Shown here one piece after another: positions 7,805-15,379 of a DNA stretch of 64,000 nucleotides. The position numbers and the translations under genes were made by a program. Position 1 is the stretch's first letter. Each line of letters begins with the position of its first letter. Under the pieces are notes generated by a model. It was not told the origin of the DNA, searched no databases, and saw only the letters and a list, made by a program, of their open reading frames with translations. The stretch is from assembly GCA_010672785.1 (NCBI GenBank), contig JAAHFX010000009.1:90516-154515 (forward strand). Reading direction: 5' to 3'. Origin of the DNA: Sphaerospermopsis sp. SIO1G1. Its GTDB lineage: Bacteria > Cyanobacteriota > Cyanobacteriia > Cyanobacteriales > Nostocaceae.

Positions 7805-7886
7805 ATATACCTAATCATATCATAACCTGAGAATAAATTCCCAGTCTCATAGCTCAAGTCAGTTGAAACTGACTAAAATAATTTTT
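7805..7886. repeat. Multi-hairpin palindromic repeat module
   Basis: Contains AATAAATTCCCAGTCTCATA followed by the hairpin AGTCAGTT-GA-AACTGACT and AAAATAA. The reverse complement of 32601-32685 has the same order (AATTCCCAGTCT, ATAGC, AAGTCATCT hairpin, TGACTA). Copies of this hairpin module are dispersed in cyanobacterial genomes; function unknown. The following bases to 8000 show nothing else recognisable. Confidence 0.6.
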
Positions 7887-8001
7887 TTATCAATAAAACA
7901 ACTATCAAATAAAACTTAAAAACCCTTTTTTCTTTTACTTATACTCTTCGATATCCCGTTCCGTAATAGCAACATTGCATAAGATAAATGGGAATCTTTA
8001 G

Positions 8002-8193
8002 CTATTTACGATAAAACCAACTTTCCCCACCTGGTAACTGTATTAAAACCTCCGCTATAGCTTTTGGTAAAGTTTTTGCTGAATGTTCATAAGTCAAATT
8101 TAAAAATTGACAACTTTTTATGTAATTTAATTCCAATTCATATAATCAATTACAGGAATATCTAATCCCAAGCGTAAACATCTCTTGTAACCC
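8002..8193 (-). pseudogene. Decayed gene fragment, unidentified
   Basis: The minus strand shows two protein-like stretches in different registers separated by stops: GYKRCLRLGLDIPVIDYMNW and, closer to the 3' end, SAKTLPKAIAEVLIQLPGGE followed by SWFYRK and a stop. Codon-like composition and a clean C-terminal end suggest the remains of a gene with internal stop and deletion. Not identified. Confidence 0.3.
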
Positions 8194-8257
8194 TCATTCC
8201 TCTGTGTTCTCTGTGCCTCTGTGGTTCGTTTATACTATAAGCTCGTGCGTAAGTCCT
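8180..8257. repeat. One-ended copy of the GCGTAAGTCCT element
   Basis: CCTCTGTGTTCTCTGTGCCT, TCTGTGGTTCG and the end CTCGTGCGTAAGTCCT match the right half of the complete element at 34175-34268. The opposite end is missing. Confidence 0.6.
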
Positions 8258-8303
8258 AAATAAATTAACATTATTCACATAAAATAAAATTCAGAAAATT
8301 GAT

Positions 8304-8327
8304 AGGGACAATTAATGAATTGCCCCT
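8304..8327 (-). terminator. Hairpin just downstream of cphA
   Basis: AGGGACAATT and AATTGCCCCT form a 10-bp stem with one mismatch and a 4-base loop, 8 bp past the cphA stop; on the minus strand a T-rich tract (ATCAATTTTCTGAATTTT) follows. May be a terminator or a palindromic repeat exapted as one. Confidence 0.4.
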
Positions 8328-8335
8328 ACATAAAA

Positions 8336-11038
8336 TTACAGCAAGGTGTTAACCACAGAAGAAGGTGCTACCCCATTTTGGGAATCACTGATAGTAGTGT
8401 TTGCATTCTGTGGTTGTGTTTCTTCCTGCACACCCCGCACCTTAATTAACCGAATTGCGCGACTCACACTTTCGGGTAAAATTACCACCAAACCACCATC
8501 AGGAGACATATCAAGGGCTTTATTAATCGCTTGGGTTTCATCCAAAATAGATTCAAAGCGGCTGTTAGGCTTAACTTGATTAATACCTTGAATAATCAAA
8601 TCTGAAGCCGAACCCCTTGGCCTTCCTCTGGTGTCATCATCTTCTTTGACAATAATATAGTCAAAGATATCCGCTGCTAATTTACCCAGAGTCACAAAAT
8701 CTTCATCTCGGCGATCGCCAGGGCCGCCAACTACACCTATGCGCTGTCCACTGCTCCAATTACGTACAAAAGAACCAACAGCTTCATAACTAGCAGGGTT
8801 ATGGGCATAATCCACTAAAGCATGGTATTTACCCAAATTAAACAGATTCATTCTTCCCGGTGTCTGACTAACAGATGCACGGAAAGTCCTTAACCCGGCA
8901 CGAATTTGTTCAATTGTGACATTTTGCACAAAAGCTGCTAGGCTTGCCGCTAAAGCGTTAGCAATCATAAATGGTGCTTTACCACCCATTGTCAAGGGAA
9001 TATTTTCTGATCTTTCTATGCGGTGAGTCCAATCACCTTTGACAATTGATAGATAACCATTTTCATATACTGCTGCTACTCCACCCTTTTGGATATGCTT
9101 TCTGACCAATTCAGAGTCGGGATTCATGGTGAAATAAGCAATATTGGCCTTTGTTTTTTCTGCCATTGCTGCGACTCGATGATCATCAGCATTGAGAACA
9201 GCGTAACCGTCAGGAAATACAGCTTCTGCTACCACACTTTTAAGATTAGCTAACTGATCAATAGTATCAATATCACCAATACCTAAATGATCTGCGGCCA
9301 CATTCAAAACCACACCCACATTAGCAGCATCAAAACCTAAGCCAGAGCGGAGAATACCACCACGGGCTGATTCTAATACAGCTACTTCCACAGTTGGATC
9401 TTGGAGAATAACTTGAGCGCTTTGAGGCCCAGTATTGTCCCCAGCTTCTACTAAAAAGTCACCAATATAAGTCCCATCAGTTGTGGTGTAGCCAACAATC
9501 TTACTCGTTTGTTTATAAATATGTGCCAAAAGACGAGTAGTTGTCGTTTTACCGTTAGTACCTGTGACGCTGAGAATCGGTACACGGCTGGGTTTTTCAT
9601 TGGGGAACAACATATCAATTACAGCCCCAGCAACGTTGCGAGGAATACCTTGGCTAGGGGCAACGTGCATCCGAAAACCAGGAGCAGCATTGACTTCCAC
9701 AATCACACCATCCACATCTCTCAAAGGACGGCTGATATCTGTTGTGACTACATCTAGACCAGCTATATCTAGACCAATTATTTTCACTACCCGCTGTGCT
9801 AACCAGACATTTTCTGGGTGAATTTCATCAGTGCGATCAATTGCACTACCACCTGTACTCAGGTTAGCCGTTGCGCGCAGATAACACATAGTGCCTTTAG
9901 GGGGAACACTATCTAAAGTGTAACCTTGGCGATCTAGTAATTGGTAGCTGCTCCGATCAAGCTCAATCTTAGTTAAAACCTTATCGTGACCTTCACCACG
10001 ATTAGGATCTTTATTAGTTTCATCAATCAAGTCAGCAATGGTAGATCTACCATCACCAACTACATGGGCGGGTACTCGTTCTGCAACAGCAACAACCTTA
10101 CCATTGACAACTAAAACCCTATGGTCACGACCAACGTAGTAACGTTCAATAATAATGGAACGGGAAACTTGTCTTGCTGTTTCATAAGCTGATTCAGCAT
10201 CATCCCAATTTCTAATATCAATAGTGATACCACGGCCGTGATTACCATCCAAAGGCTTAATCACAATGGGATAACCACCTACATATTCAATAGCTTCTTC
10301 CAAATCATCCAAGAAGTTAATAACTGTACCTCTGGGAACTGGAACACCATTATCATCAAGAATACGTTTAGTAGCTTCTTTATCACAGGCTAGTTCTACA
10401 CCGAGAATACCTGTGTTATTAGTCATTGTTGCTTGCATCCGCTTTTGGTTTACACCATAGCCAAGCTGAATTAAATAGCGTGCGGCTAGGGAAATCCAAG
10501 GAATACCACGTTTTTCAGCTTCTTTAACAATAGCTTCTGTAGAAGGCCCCAAAGAAGCATCACGCCAAAAATCTTTCAGATCCTGGATATCTTGTTCTAG
10601 TTCTGCTTTGGGATAACGACCCCGATCAACGATGCTTTGACATAGCCGTACAGCTGCACGTCCGGCATATCGTCCCGCTTCCTCATTTAGGTACTCAATC
10701 ACTACCTGATAAATACCAGATGTGGCAGTCTCACGGGTACGGCCAAAACCTACGTGCATTCCGGCTAATTCCTGGAGTTCGAGGGCCACGTGTTCTACGA
10801 TGTGACCCATCATCGTCCCTTCTCGTACCCGCATCAAAAACCCGCCACGACAGCCGGGGGAACAGTAATGGCCCTCCAGACTTGGTAGTGCCTCAACTAA
10901 CCCTTCGTAAAAACCAGGGATTTCGTTAGAGGGCGTTTCCGCAAGGCTTTCTAGATCAAGGCGCATGACGATCAGTTTATGGCGTCGAATGCTCCAGTAG
11001 TTTGGGCCGCGTAAGGTCTGGATCTTGAGGATTCTCAT
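8336..11038 (-). CDS. cphA: Cyanophycin synthetase
   Basis: A 900-residue enzyme that makes the nitrogen store cyanophycin (multi-L-arginyl-poly-L-aspartate) by adding Asp and then Arg with ATP. The ATG giving MRILKIQTLRGPNYWS is chosen because this is the conserved family start; a TTG ten codons earlier lacks support. Order of domains: N-terminal dimerisation domain, ATP-grasp domain around residues 200-480 (GYPIVIKPLDGNHGRG, then VEVNAAPGFRMH), and a Mur-ligase-like domain starting with the P-loop TGTNGKTTTT near residue 490, with DYAHNP and GGPGDRRDED further on. Length and motifs are typical. It lies downstream of cphB in the same direction. In heterocystous cyanobacteria cyanophycin accumulates in heterocyst polar plugs and is nitrogen regulated. 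Confidence 0.97.
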   Translation of the reverse strand: MRILKIQTLRGPNYWSIRRHKLIVMRLDLESLAETPSNEIPGFYEGLVEALPSLEGHYCSPGCRGGFLMRVREGTMMGHIVEHVALELQELAGMHVGFGRTRETATSGIYQVVIEYLNEEAGRYAGRAAVRLCQSIVDRGRYPKAELEQDIQDLKDFWRDASLGPSTEAIVKEAEKRGIPWISLAARYLIQLGYGVNQKRMQATMTNNTGILGVELACDKEATKRILDDNGVPVPRGTVINFLDDLEEAIEYVGGYPIVIKPLDGNHGRGITIDIRNWDDAESAYETARQVSRSIIIERYYVGRDHRVLVVNGKVVAVAERVPAHVVGDGRSTIADLIDETNKDPNRGEGHDKVLTKIELDRSSYQLLDRQGYTLDSVPPKGTMCYLRATANLSTGGSAIDRTDEIHPENVWLAQRVVKIIGLDIAGLDVVTTDISRPLRDVDGVIVEVNAAPGFRMHVAPSQGIPRNVAGAVIDMLFPNEKPSRVPILSVTGTNGKTTTTRLLAHIYKQTSKIVGYTTTDGTYIGDFLVEAGDNTGPQSAQVILQDPTVEVAVLESARGGILRSGLGFDAANVGVVLNVAADHLGIGDIDTIDQLANLKSVVAEAVFPDGYAVLNADDHRVAAMAEKTKANIAYFTMNPDSELVRKHIQKGGVAAVYENGYLSIVKGDWTHRIERSENIPLTMGGKAPFMIANALAASLAAFVQNVTIEQIRAGLRTFRASVSQTPGRMNLFNLGKYHALVDYAHNPASYEAVGSFVRNWSSGQRIGVVGGPGDRRDEDFVTLGKLAADIFDYIIVKEDDDTRGRPRGSASDLIIQGINQVKPNSRFESILDETQAINKALDMSPDGGLVVILPESVSRAIRLIKVRGVQEETQPQNANTTISDSQNGVAPSSVVNTLL

Positions 11039-11219
11039 GGGAATAGGTAGATGGAGATTCGGAACCAAAATTCTAGTTTCTTACTGTAATTGACCGCTAA
11101 ACTGTTCACAACAAACAGTTTTTTCTTTTTAAATGGGATTTTTCCGTGATTCCAATTGAAATTGGCTCTAAAAAGTAGGGAGCGGTCAATTAACTAATGA
11201 TCTCGGATACTCTATCCCT

Positions 11220-12083
11220 TCAGCTGGAGATCCTATGCACTGCTGGTAGAACAGTACGTTGGTAAAGATGGAATCTATCTCCATAGCTAAGGATATGTAA
11301 ACGTAAATTGTGTACAGTTAACGGTTCGTTAGCACTGACATGAGGTTCATTGGTGTGTGTGAGTTCTGTCGGATCAACAATTGTCACGCTACCTTTACCC
11401 ATGACTTGCAGCCAACCATCACGTTCAAACACAGCACAGGTATCTTCATCAATGCCAATACCAAGACGATCAGGGTGGGCGGCGATCGCACTAATCAGTC
11501 TTCCCATCCGGTTACGGTTATGAAAGTGCTGATCTACAATCACTTCTGGAATAAAACCCAAACCTGTCGCCATATCTACAAGGGAACGATTGGGAGTTTC
11601 GCCACTCCCACCACCAGCAATCATGTGATGTCCCATTACTGCCGCCCCAGCACTTGTTCCTGCTAGGGTGAGTTGTCCTGCTCTTACCCGCTGACGAATA
11701 ATATCCATTGCCGGTGTATCTGACAGAACTCCACAAAGCCTTAATTGGTCTCCGCCTGTCAAAAAAACTCCAGTACAGGCTTCTAAAGATTCTCTAATTT
11801 CCGGCTTTTCGCATTGCTCCCGTTCACGGATATCTAAAATTTCGACTTTTTGAGCGCCCATGTCTTCAAAAATCCGAATGTACCGACCACCGATGATGGC
11901 TGGTTCACGGGAGGCTGATGGCACAATTGTAATGTAAGCTTTATTTGCGCCAGCACGGGCAAAAAAAGTCCGCAAAATTTCACGTCCGTGAACTTTGTCT
12001 TCTGCGCCTCCGATAACTAGAACGGCGGTTTTAGTTGCTTGGGGTGTCCTCATTTCCAGCGATTTAGCTTTTAATTGCTGCAT
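11220..12083 (-). CDS. cphB: Cyanophycinase
   Basis: A 287-residue serine exopeptidase (peptidase family S51) that splits cyanophycin into beta-Asp-Arg dipeptides. The nucleophile lies in GTSAGA (serine near residue 144); LTGGDQLRLCG and FHNRNRMGRL are further family landmarks. The start is placed at the ATG with GGAG eight bases upstream, giving MQQLKAKSLEMRTPQATK; an upstream in-frame start would add 29 residues without conservation. It precedes cphA by about 180 bp, the cphB-cphA operon order known from Anabaena, where both are transcribed from nitrogen-responsive promoters. Confidence 0.96.
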   Translation of the reverse strand: MQQLKAKSLEMRTPQATKTAVLVIGGAEDKVHGREILRTFFARAGANKAYITIVPSASREPAIIGGRYIRIFEDMGAQKVEILDIREREQCEKPEIRESLEACTGVFLTGGDQLRLCGVLSDTPAMDIIRQRVRAGQLTLAGTSAGAAVMGHHMIAGGGSGETPNRSLVDMATGLGFIPEVIVDQHFHNRNRMGRLISAIAAHPDRLGIGIDEDTCAVFERDGWLQVMGKGSVTIVDPTELTHTNEPHVSANEPLTVHNLRLHILSYGDRFHLYQRTVLPAVHRISS

Positions 12084-12826
12084 TGTGTTTCTCCGGTCAA
12101 CAACTCCAGGTGAATTTAACGAGGTTTGGTAGCCTGTTGTTTTTCTCCCTTTGCTTCTTTGAGAGGACACTTCTGATCAGTTTGGAGTGGCAATTTTCGT
12201 CCCTCCATCTTCTCACTCAACGCACACGATGCCTCAGTTTTGTCATGTCCGTTGTCCTCATCGCCAGCGACTTGTTTTTCACCTATCCACTTCTTCCAGA
12301 CTGGCAAAATAGTTCTTGGAGTCTATGTCTCCCTTCTGGATTTGGGACAAGCAGGTCTTGACACTCTTTCTTTCTGAGGCTGGCTCGATGCATCCTGGAA
12401 GTTGTTAACTTTTGGTGAGATTATTAATTTAGATTTAGTTGTGACAACATTTAAACATAAATTAAGTAATTAGAAAAACTTTTGATGGCACTAAAAAACC
12501 AGGTTTCTGGTAATTTTAGATACTATTGATTAAGTTGGCCTCTAAATGCTACCTCCCTGTGACTATTTCTGGTTACTGGATAATCAAATTATCAGCTATT
12601 AGCTTTTAAGCTTTCAACACAGGGATTTATCACTCTCAAAGGAGAAAATAAATTTCCTGTATTTACAACAGTTTCTCAAGTGATAGGGTATAGATTTAAG
12701 CACCTAAGTCTGGTCATGCAGATAAAATACGCTTTCACAACTCCCTTCCATCACTGCTGCTGTTATTTGCTAATTGCTGATTACTTTCCTCAAATTTAAG
12801 ATTAGTGTCATTAAATACGAATTACT
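12084..12826. other. Long gene-free interval: cphBA leader and trmD upstream region
   Basis: About 740 bp separate the divergent cphB and trmD genes. The part nearest cphB (12100-12420) is richer in C and T on the plus strand than other gaps and keeps a 63-codon minus-strand frame open (highly charged, no family resemblance), so it may be a structured leader rather than a gene. A GTA-N8-TAC site lies at 12510. No tRNA or known riboswitch was recognised. Confidence 0.5.
12510..12523. promoter_or_regulatory. Possible NtcA-binding site upstream of cphB
   Basis: GTAATTTTAGATAC fits the NtcA consensus GTA-N8-TAC. On the minus strand TTTAGT (a poor -10) begins about 15 bases downstream. cphBA is known to be NtcA-influenced in Anabaena, but the motif is expected to occur by chance many times in 64 kb of AT-rich DNA. 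Confidence 0.35.
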
Positions 12827-13534
12827 GTGCGTTTTGATATAGTTACGCTTTTCCCTGATTGTTTTACCTCTATTCTGACTTCTGGTCTTCTAGGTAAAGC
12901 CCTAGCCAAACAAATAGCCGAAGTACATCTGGTTAACCCTAGAGATTTTACTACTGATAAACATCGTAAGGTGGATGATGAACCCTACGGTGGCGGTGTA
13001 GGAATGTTGATGAAACCAGAACCAATTTTTACTGCGGTGGAATCTTTACCCATTTTACCCCGTCGAGAGATAATTTTGATGAGTCCCCAAGGAGAAACCA
13101 TTAACCAGCCTTTACTGCGCGAATTAACAGCAAATTATGACCAGTTAGTGTTAATCTGTGGCCACTATGAAGGGGTAGATGACCGGGTTTTAAATTTGGT
13201 CACGCGTGAGGTTTCTTTAGGAGATTTTATTCTCACAGGTGGAGAAATCCCCGCAATGGCTTTATTAAATGGGGTTGTACGTTTATTACCAGGTACTGTT
13301 GGTAAAGTAGAATCGCTGAAAGCAGAGAGTTTTGAGGAAGGTTTATTAGATTTTCCCCAGTATACCCGTCCAGCTAATTTTCGCGGTTGGAAAGTTCCTG
13401 ATGTGTTACTGAGTGGTAATCATGCAGCGATCGCTAAATGGCGTTTTCAACAACAAATCGAACGTACCGCTTCCCGTCGTCCTGATTTACTGGAAAAATG
13501 GCAACAGGAGAGAGGAGGTGGGGAGTTGGGGTGA
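12827..13534 (+). CDS. trmD: tRNA (guanine-37-N1)-methyltransferase
   Basis: A 235-residue SPOUT methyltransferase that puts the m1G37 mark next to the anticodon to prevent frameshifting. The GTG start gives MRFDIVTLFPDCF, the family beginning. Motifs: DDEPYGGGVGM, the knot loops LICGHYEGVDDRV and LTGGEIPAMAL that bind S-adenosylmethionine, and LPQYTRP-like FPQYTRPANFRG. The last dozen residues (QQERGGGELG) run into a GA-rich tandem repeat, so the C-terminus is probably unconserved. ispF follows 126 bp downstream. Confidence 0.96.
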   Translation: MRFDIVTLFPDCFTSILTSGLLGKALAKQIAEVHLVNPRDFTTDKHRKVDDEPYGGGVGMLMKPEPIFTAVESLPILPRREIILMSPQGETINQPLLRELTANYDQLVLICGHYEGVDDRVLNLVTREVSLGDFILTGGEIPAMALLNGVVRLLPGTVGKVESLKAESFEEGLLDFPQYTRPANFRGWKVPDVLLSGNHAAIAKWRFQQQIERTASRRPDLLEKWQQERGGGELG

Positions 13535-13604
13535 GGGGAAGAGGGGAAGAGGGGAAGAGGGGAAGAGGGGAAGAGGGGAAGAGGGGAAGAGGGGAAGAGG
13601 GGAA
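13533..13604 (+). repeat. Nine tandem copies of an octamer (GAGGGGAA)
   Basis: Perfect period-8 array starting within the stop codon of trmD and running to about 57 bp before ispF. Several frames stay open through it in both directions, producing spurious low-complexity reading frames. Copy number is likely variable between strains. Confidence 0.92.
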
Positions 13605-13660
13605 GAATTTAATATTTATCAACGACAAACAAACTACTAACTATCAATTATCAGAAGATT

Positions 13661-14143
13661 ATGAAAATCAGAATAGGTAATGGCTACGATATCCATAAAT
13701 TAGTGAGCGATCGCCCTTTAATCCTCGGTGGTGTTGATATTCCCCATGAACTGGGTTTATTAGGACACAGTGATGCGGATGTCCTCACTCATGCCATTAT
13801 GGACGCAATGTTAGGTGCTTTATCTTTGGGAGATATTGGCCATTATTTTCCCCCCAGTGATCCCCAATGGAAAGGAGCTAATAGTCTGGACTTGTTAAAA
13901 CAAGTCAATCAGTTGATTATTGAGCAAGGTTGGAAAATCGGTAATATTGATTCCGTTGTCGTTGCTGAACGTCCGAAATTAAAACCCCATATTTCTACCA
14001 TGCGCGATAAATTAGCAGCAGTTTTAGAATTAGAATCAAATCAAGTTGGTGTCAAAGCTACCACTAATGAAAAATTAGGCCCCACTGGTAGAGAAGAAGG
14101 TATTTGTGCTTATGCTGTAGTTTTGTTGGTGGCTGGTGATTAG
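13661..14143 (+). CDS. ispF: 2-C-methyl-D-erythritol 2,4-cyclodiphosphate synthase
   Basis: A 160-residue trimeric enzyme of the non-mevalonate isoprenoid pathway, cyclising CDP-methylerythritol 2-phosphate to MEcPP with release of CMP. The N-terminal GNGYDIH holds metal ligands (Asp10, His12), GLLGHSDADVLTHA the third histidine and active-site region, and TTNEKLGPTGREEGI the CMP-binding C-terminus. Length is normal. In cyanobacteria the pathway supplies chlorophyll phytyl chains, carotenoids and quinones. Confidence 0.97.
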   Translation: MKIRIGNGYDIHKLVSDRPLILGGVDIPHELGLLGHSDADVLTHAIMDAMLGALSLGDIGHYFPPSDPQWKGANSLDLLKQVNQLIIEQGWKIGNIDSVVVAERPKLKPHISTMRDKLAAVLELESNQVGVKATTNEKLGPTGREEGICAYAVVLLVAGD

Positions 14144-14180
14144 TTAAATTATTTACTATTTACTGAATTAGAGGAATGAT

Positions 14181-14666
14181 ATGCATATCAAATTTTCTGA
14201 TCATATTCCACAATATTTTCCTAACATTGTGTTTAGGAATAGGAATGATAATATTGTTTTATTAGTGGAAACAAAAGCCGAAATGCTAGAAGATGATTTG
14301 AGACAAAATGCTATTTCTCAATTAGAAACATACTATCTCAACAATATTAAACGGGATATCCAAACAGATATTCCTTTCGGTATGTTAGTTGATTTGGAAG
14401 AAATTAACATTTTTCCATTAACTGAAAAGCAAAATATTAACAATCTCATATCTCTGAAAACAAATGATATACTCAGCACCTACGATCCGGAATTTAGTCA
14501 AAAAAAAATATTTAATTTCCATCTAGAAACTCTTGTTAAATCTTGGCTCAGAGATTTAGCATATCATTGGAATTCAGATAGTCCACCAGCATATCAGGAA
14601 GTAGCCAGAATTGGCTTGCTGTCATTAATGGAAAACGAAGAACATACTTACATAATCAGAAATTGA
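14181..14666 (+). CDS. Uncharacterised protein with a PD-(D/E)XK-like segment
   Basis: 161 residues, not assigned to a named family. Near the N-terminus, DHIPQYFPNIVFRNRN then DNIVLLVETKAE looks like the strand pair of a PD-(D/E)XK nuclease with ETK as the (D/E)xK part and an Asp in the preceding hairpin; the following helix (LRQNAISQLETYYL) and FGMLVDLEEINIF also fit a Holliday-resolvase/HsdR_N type fold. Such small proteins in cyanobacteria are often annotated as restriction-endonuclease-like. A PIN-like gene starts 56 bp downstream in the same direction. Function is inferred from motif shape only. Confidence 0.5.
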   Translation: MHIKFSDHIPQYFPNIVFRNRNDNIVLLVETKAEMLEDDLRQNAISQLETYYLNNIKRDIQTDIPFGMLVDLEEINIFPLTEKQNINNLISLKTNDILSTYDPEFSQKKIFNFHLETLVKSWLRDLAYHWNSDSPPAYQEVARIGLLSLMENEEHTYIIRN

Positions 14667-14721
14667 AGACCATATTTATATCCAATTATAAACTTTCAAT
14701 TAGGTGTTCAGGAAAATCTAG

Positions 14722-15348
14722 GTGCTAATACTATACATAGAGACTAATATGATCATGGCTATAGCTAAAGGAAGAGATTTAGAAGCAGAACAATTTCTTC
14801 TGAATTCTCCTTCATCAATACATATAGTCATACCTGCTGTTTGTTACATTGAAGCTATTAATACATACAGGAAAGATAAGGAATATCAATTAAAATTCCA
14901 AGCAGAAATGGATAAACAAATTAACGAATCAATACGTGATCAAAAATCTATCCACGCTAAATCGTTTTCCCGGCATTTACAAAAAGCATCAATTGAAAAC
15001 ACACTATTATTAAATGATATTCAAAACCGCTTCTCAGAAATCATAAATTTACTCATTGAAAATGCAGAGAATATCAATTTTAATAGCGGCATAATTAAGG
15101 TGATTTCTGATCAAGTTCTTCAGGAAAAAGAAACATTTTTAATCAAGAATGATTTGATAGATAACTTGATTTCACAAAGTATTCTTGATCATGCAAATCA
15201 GCATCCTAACGACCAAAAAGTATTTATAAGTGGTAACACTAAAGACTTTAGTAAACAAAATGTGCAAGAAACTTTAAATGGTGCAGATATACAATACTTC
15301 AGTACCACCAAGAACTTCATGGGTTGGTTAGAGTCTCAATCATTATAA
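14722..15348 (+). CDS. PIN-like domain protein (probable RNase)
   Basis: 208 residues starting at a GTG with AGGA nine bases upstream. YIETNMIMAIA corresponds to the first acidic motif of PIN domains, with Glu in place of the usual Asp; IPAVCYIEA gives the second acidic residue, and NDLIDNLISQSILDHA plus SGNTKDFS the third and fourth. PIN domains are metal-dependent RNases, often toxins, but this longer form resembles DUF4935-type proteins rather than VapC. The gene upstream encodes a nuclease-like protein, not a recognisable antitoxin. Role unknown. Confidence 0.6.
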   Translation: MLILYIETNMIMAIAKGRDLEAEQFLLNSPSSIHIVIPAVCYIEAINTYRKDKEYQLKFQAEMDKQINESIRDQKSIHAKSFSRHLQKASIENTLLLNDIQNRFSEIINLLIENAENINFNSGIIKVISDQVLQEKETFLIKNDLIDNLISQSILDHANQHPNDQKVFISGNTKDFSKQNVQETLNGADIQYFSTTKNFMGWLESQSL

Positions 15349-15379
15349 TTTAACTTAACTATTTGTAGGTAAATAGATT

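Noticed and set aside
12116..12307. 63-codon charged minus-strand frame upstream of cphB
   Set aside because: No ribosome site that I could support, no family resemblance, and a plus-strand frame of similar length overlaps; treated as leader.
13413..13680. Open frames with repeating RGEEGK or PSSPLPLF residues between trmD and ispF
   Set aside because: Translations of the GAGGGGAA octamer array overlapping real genes.
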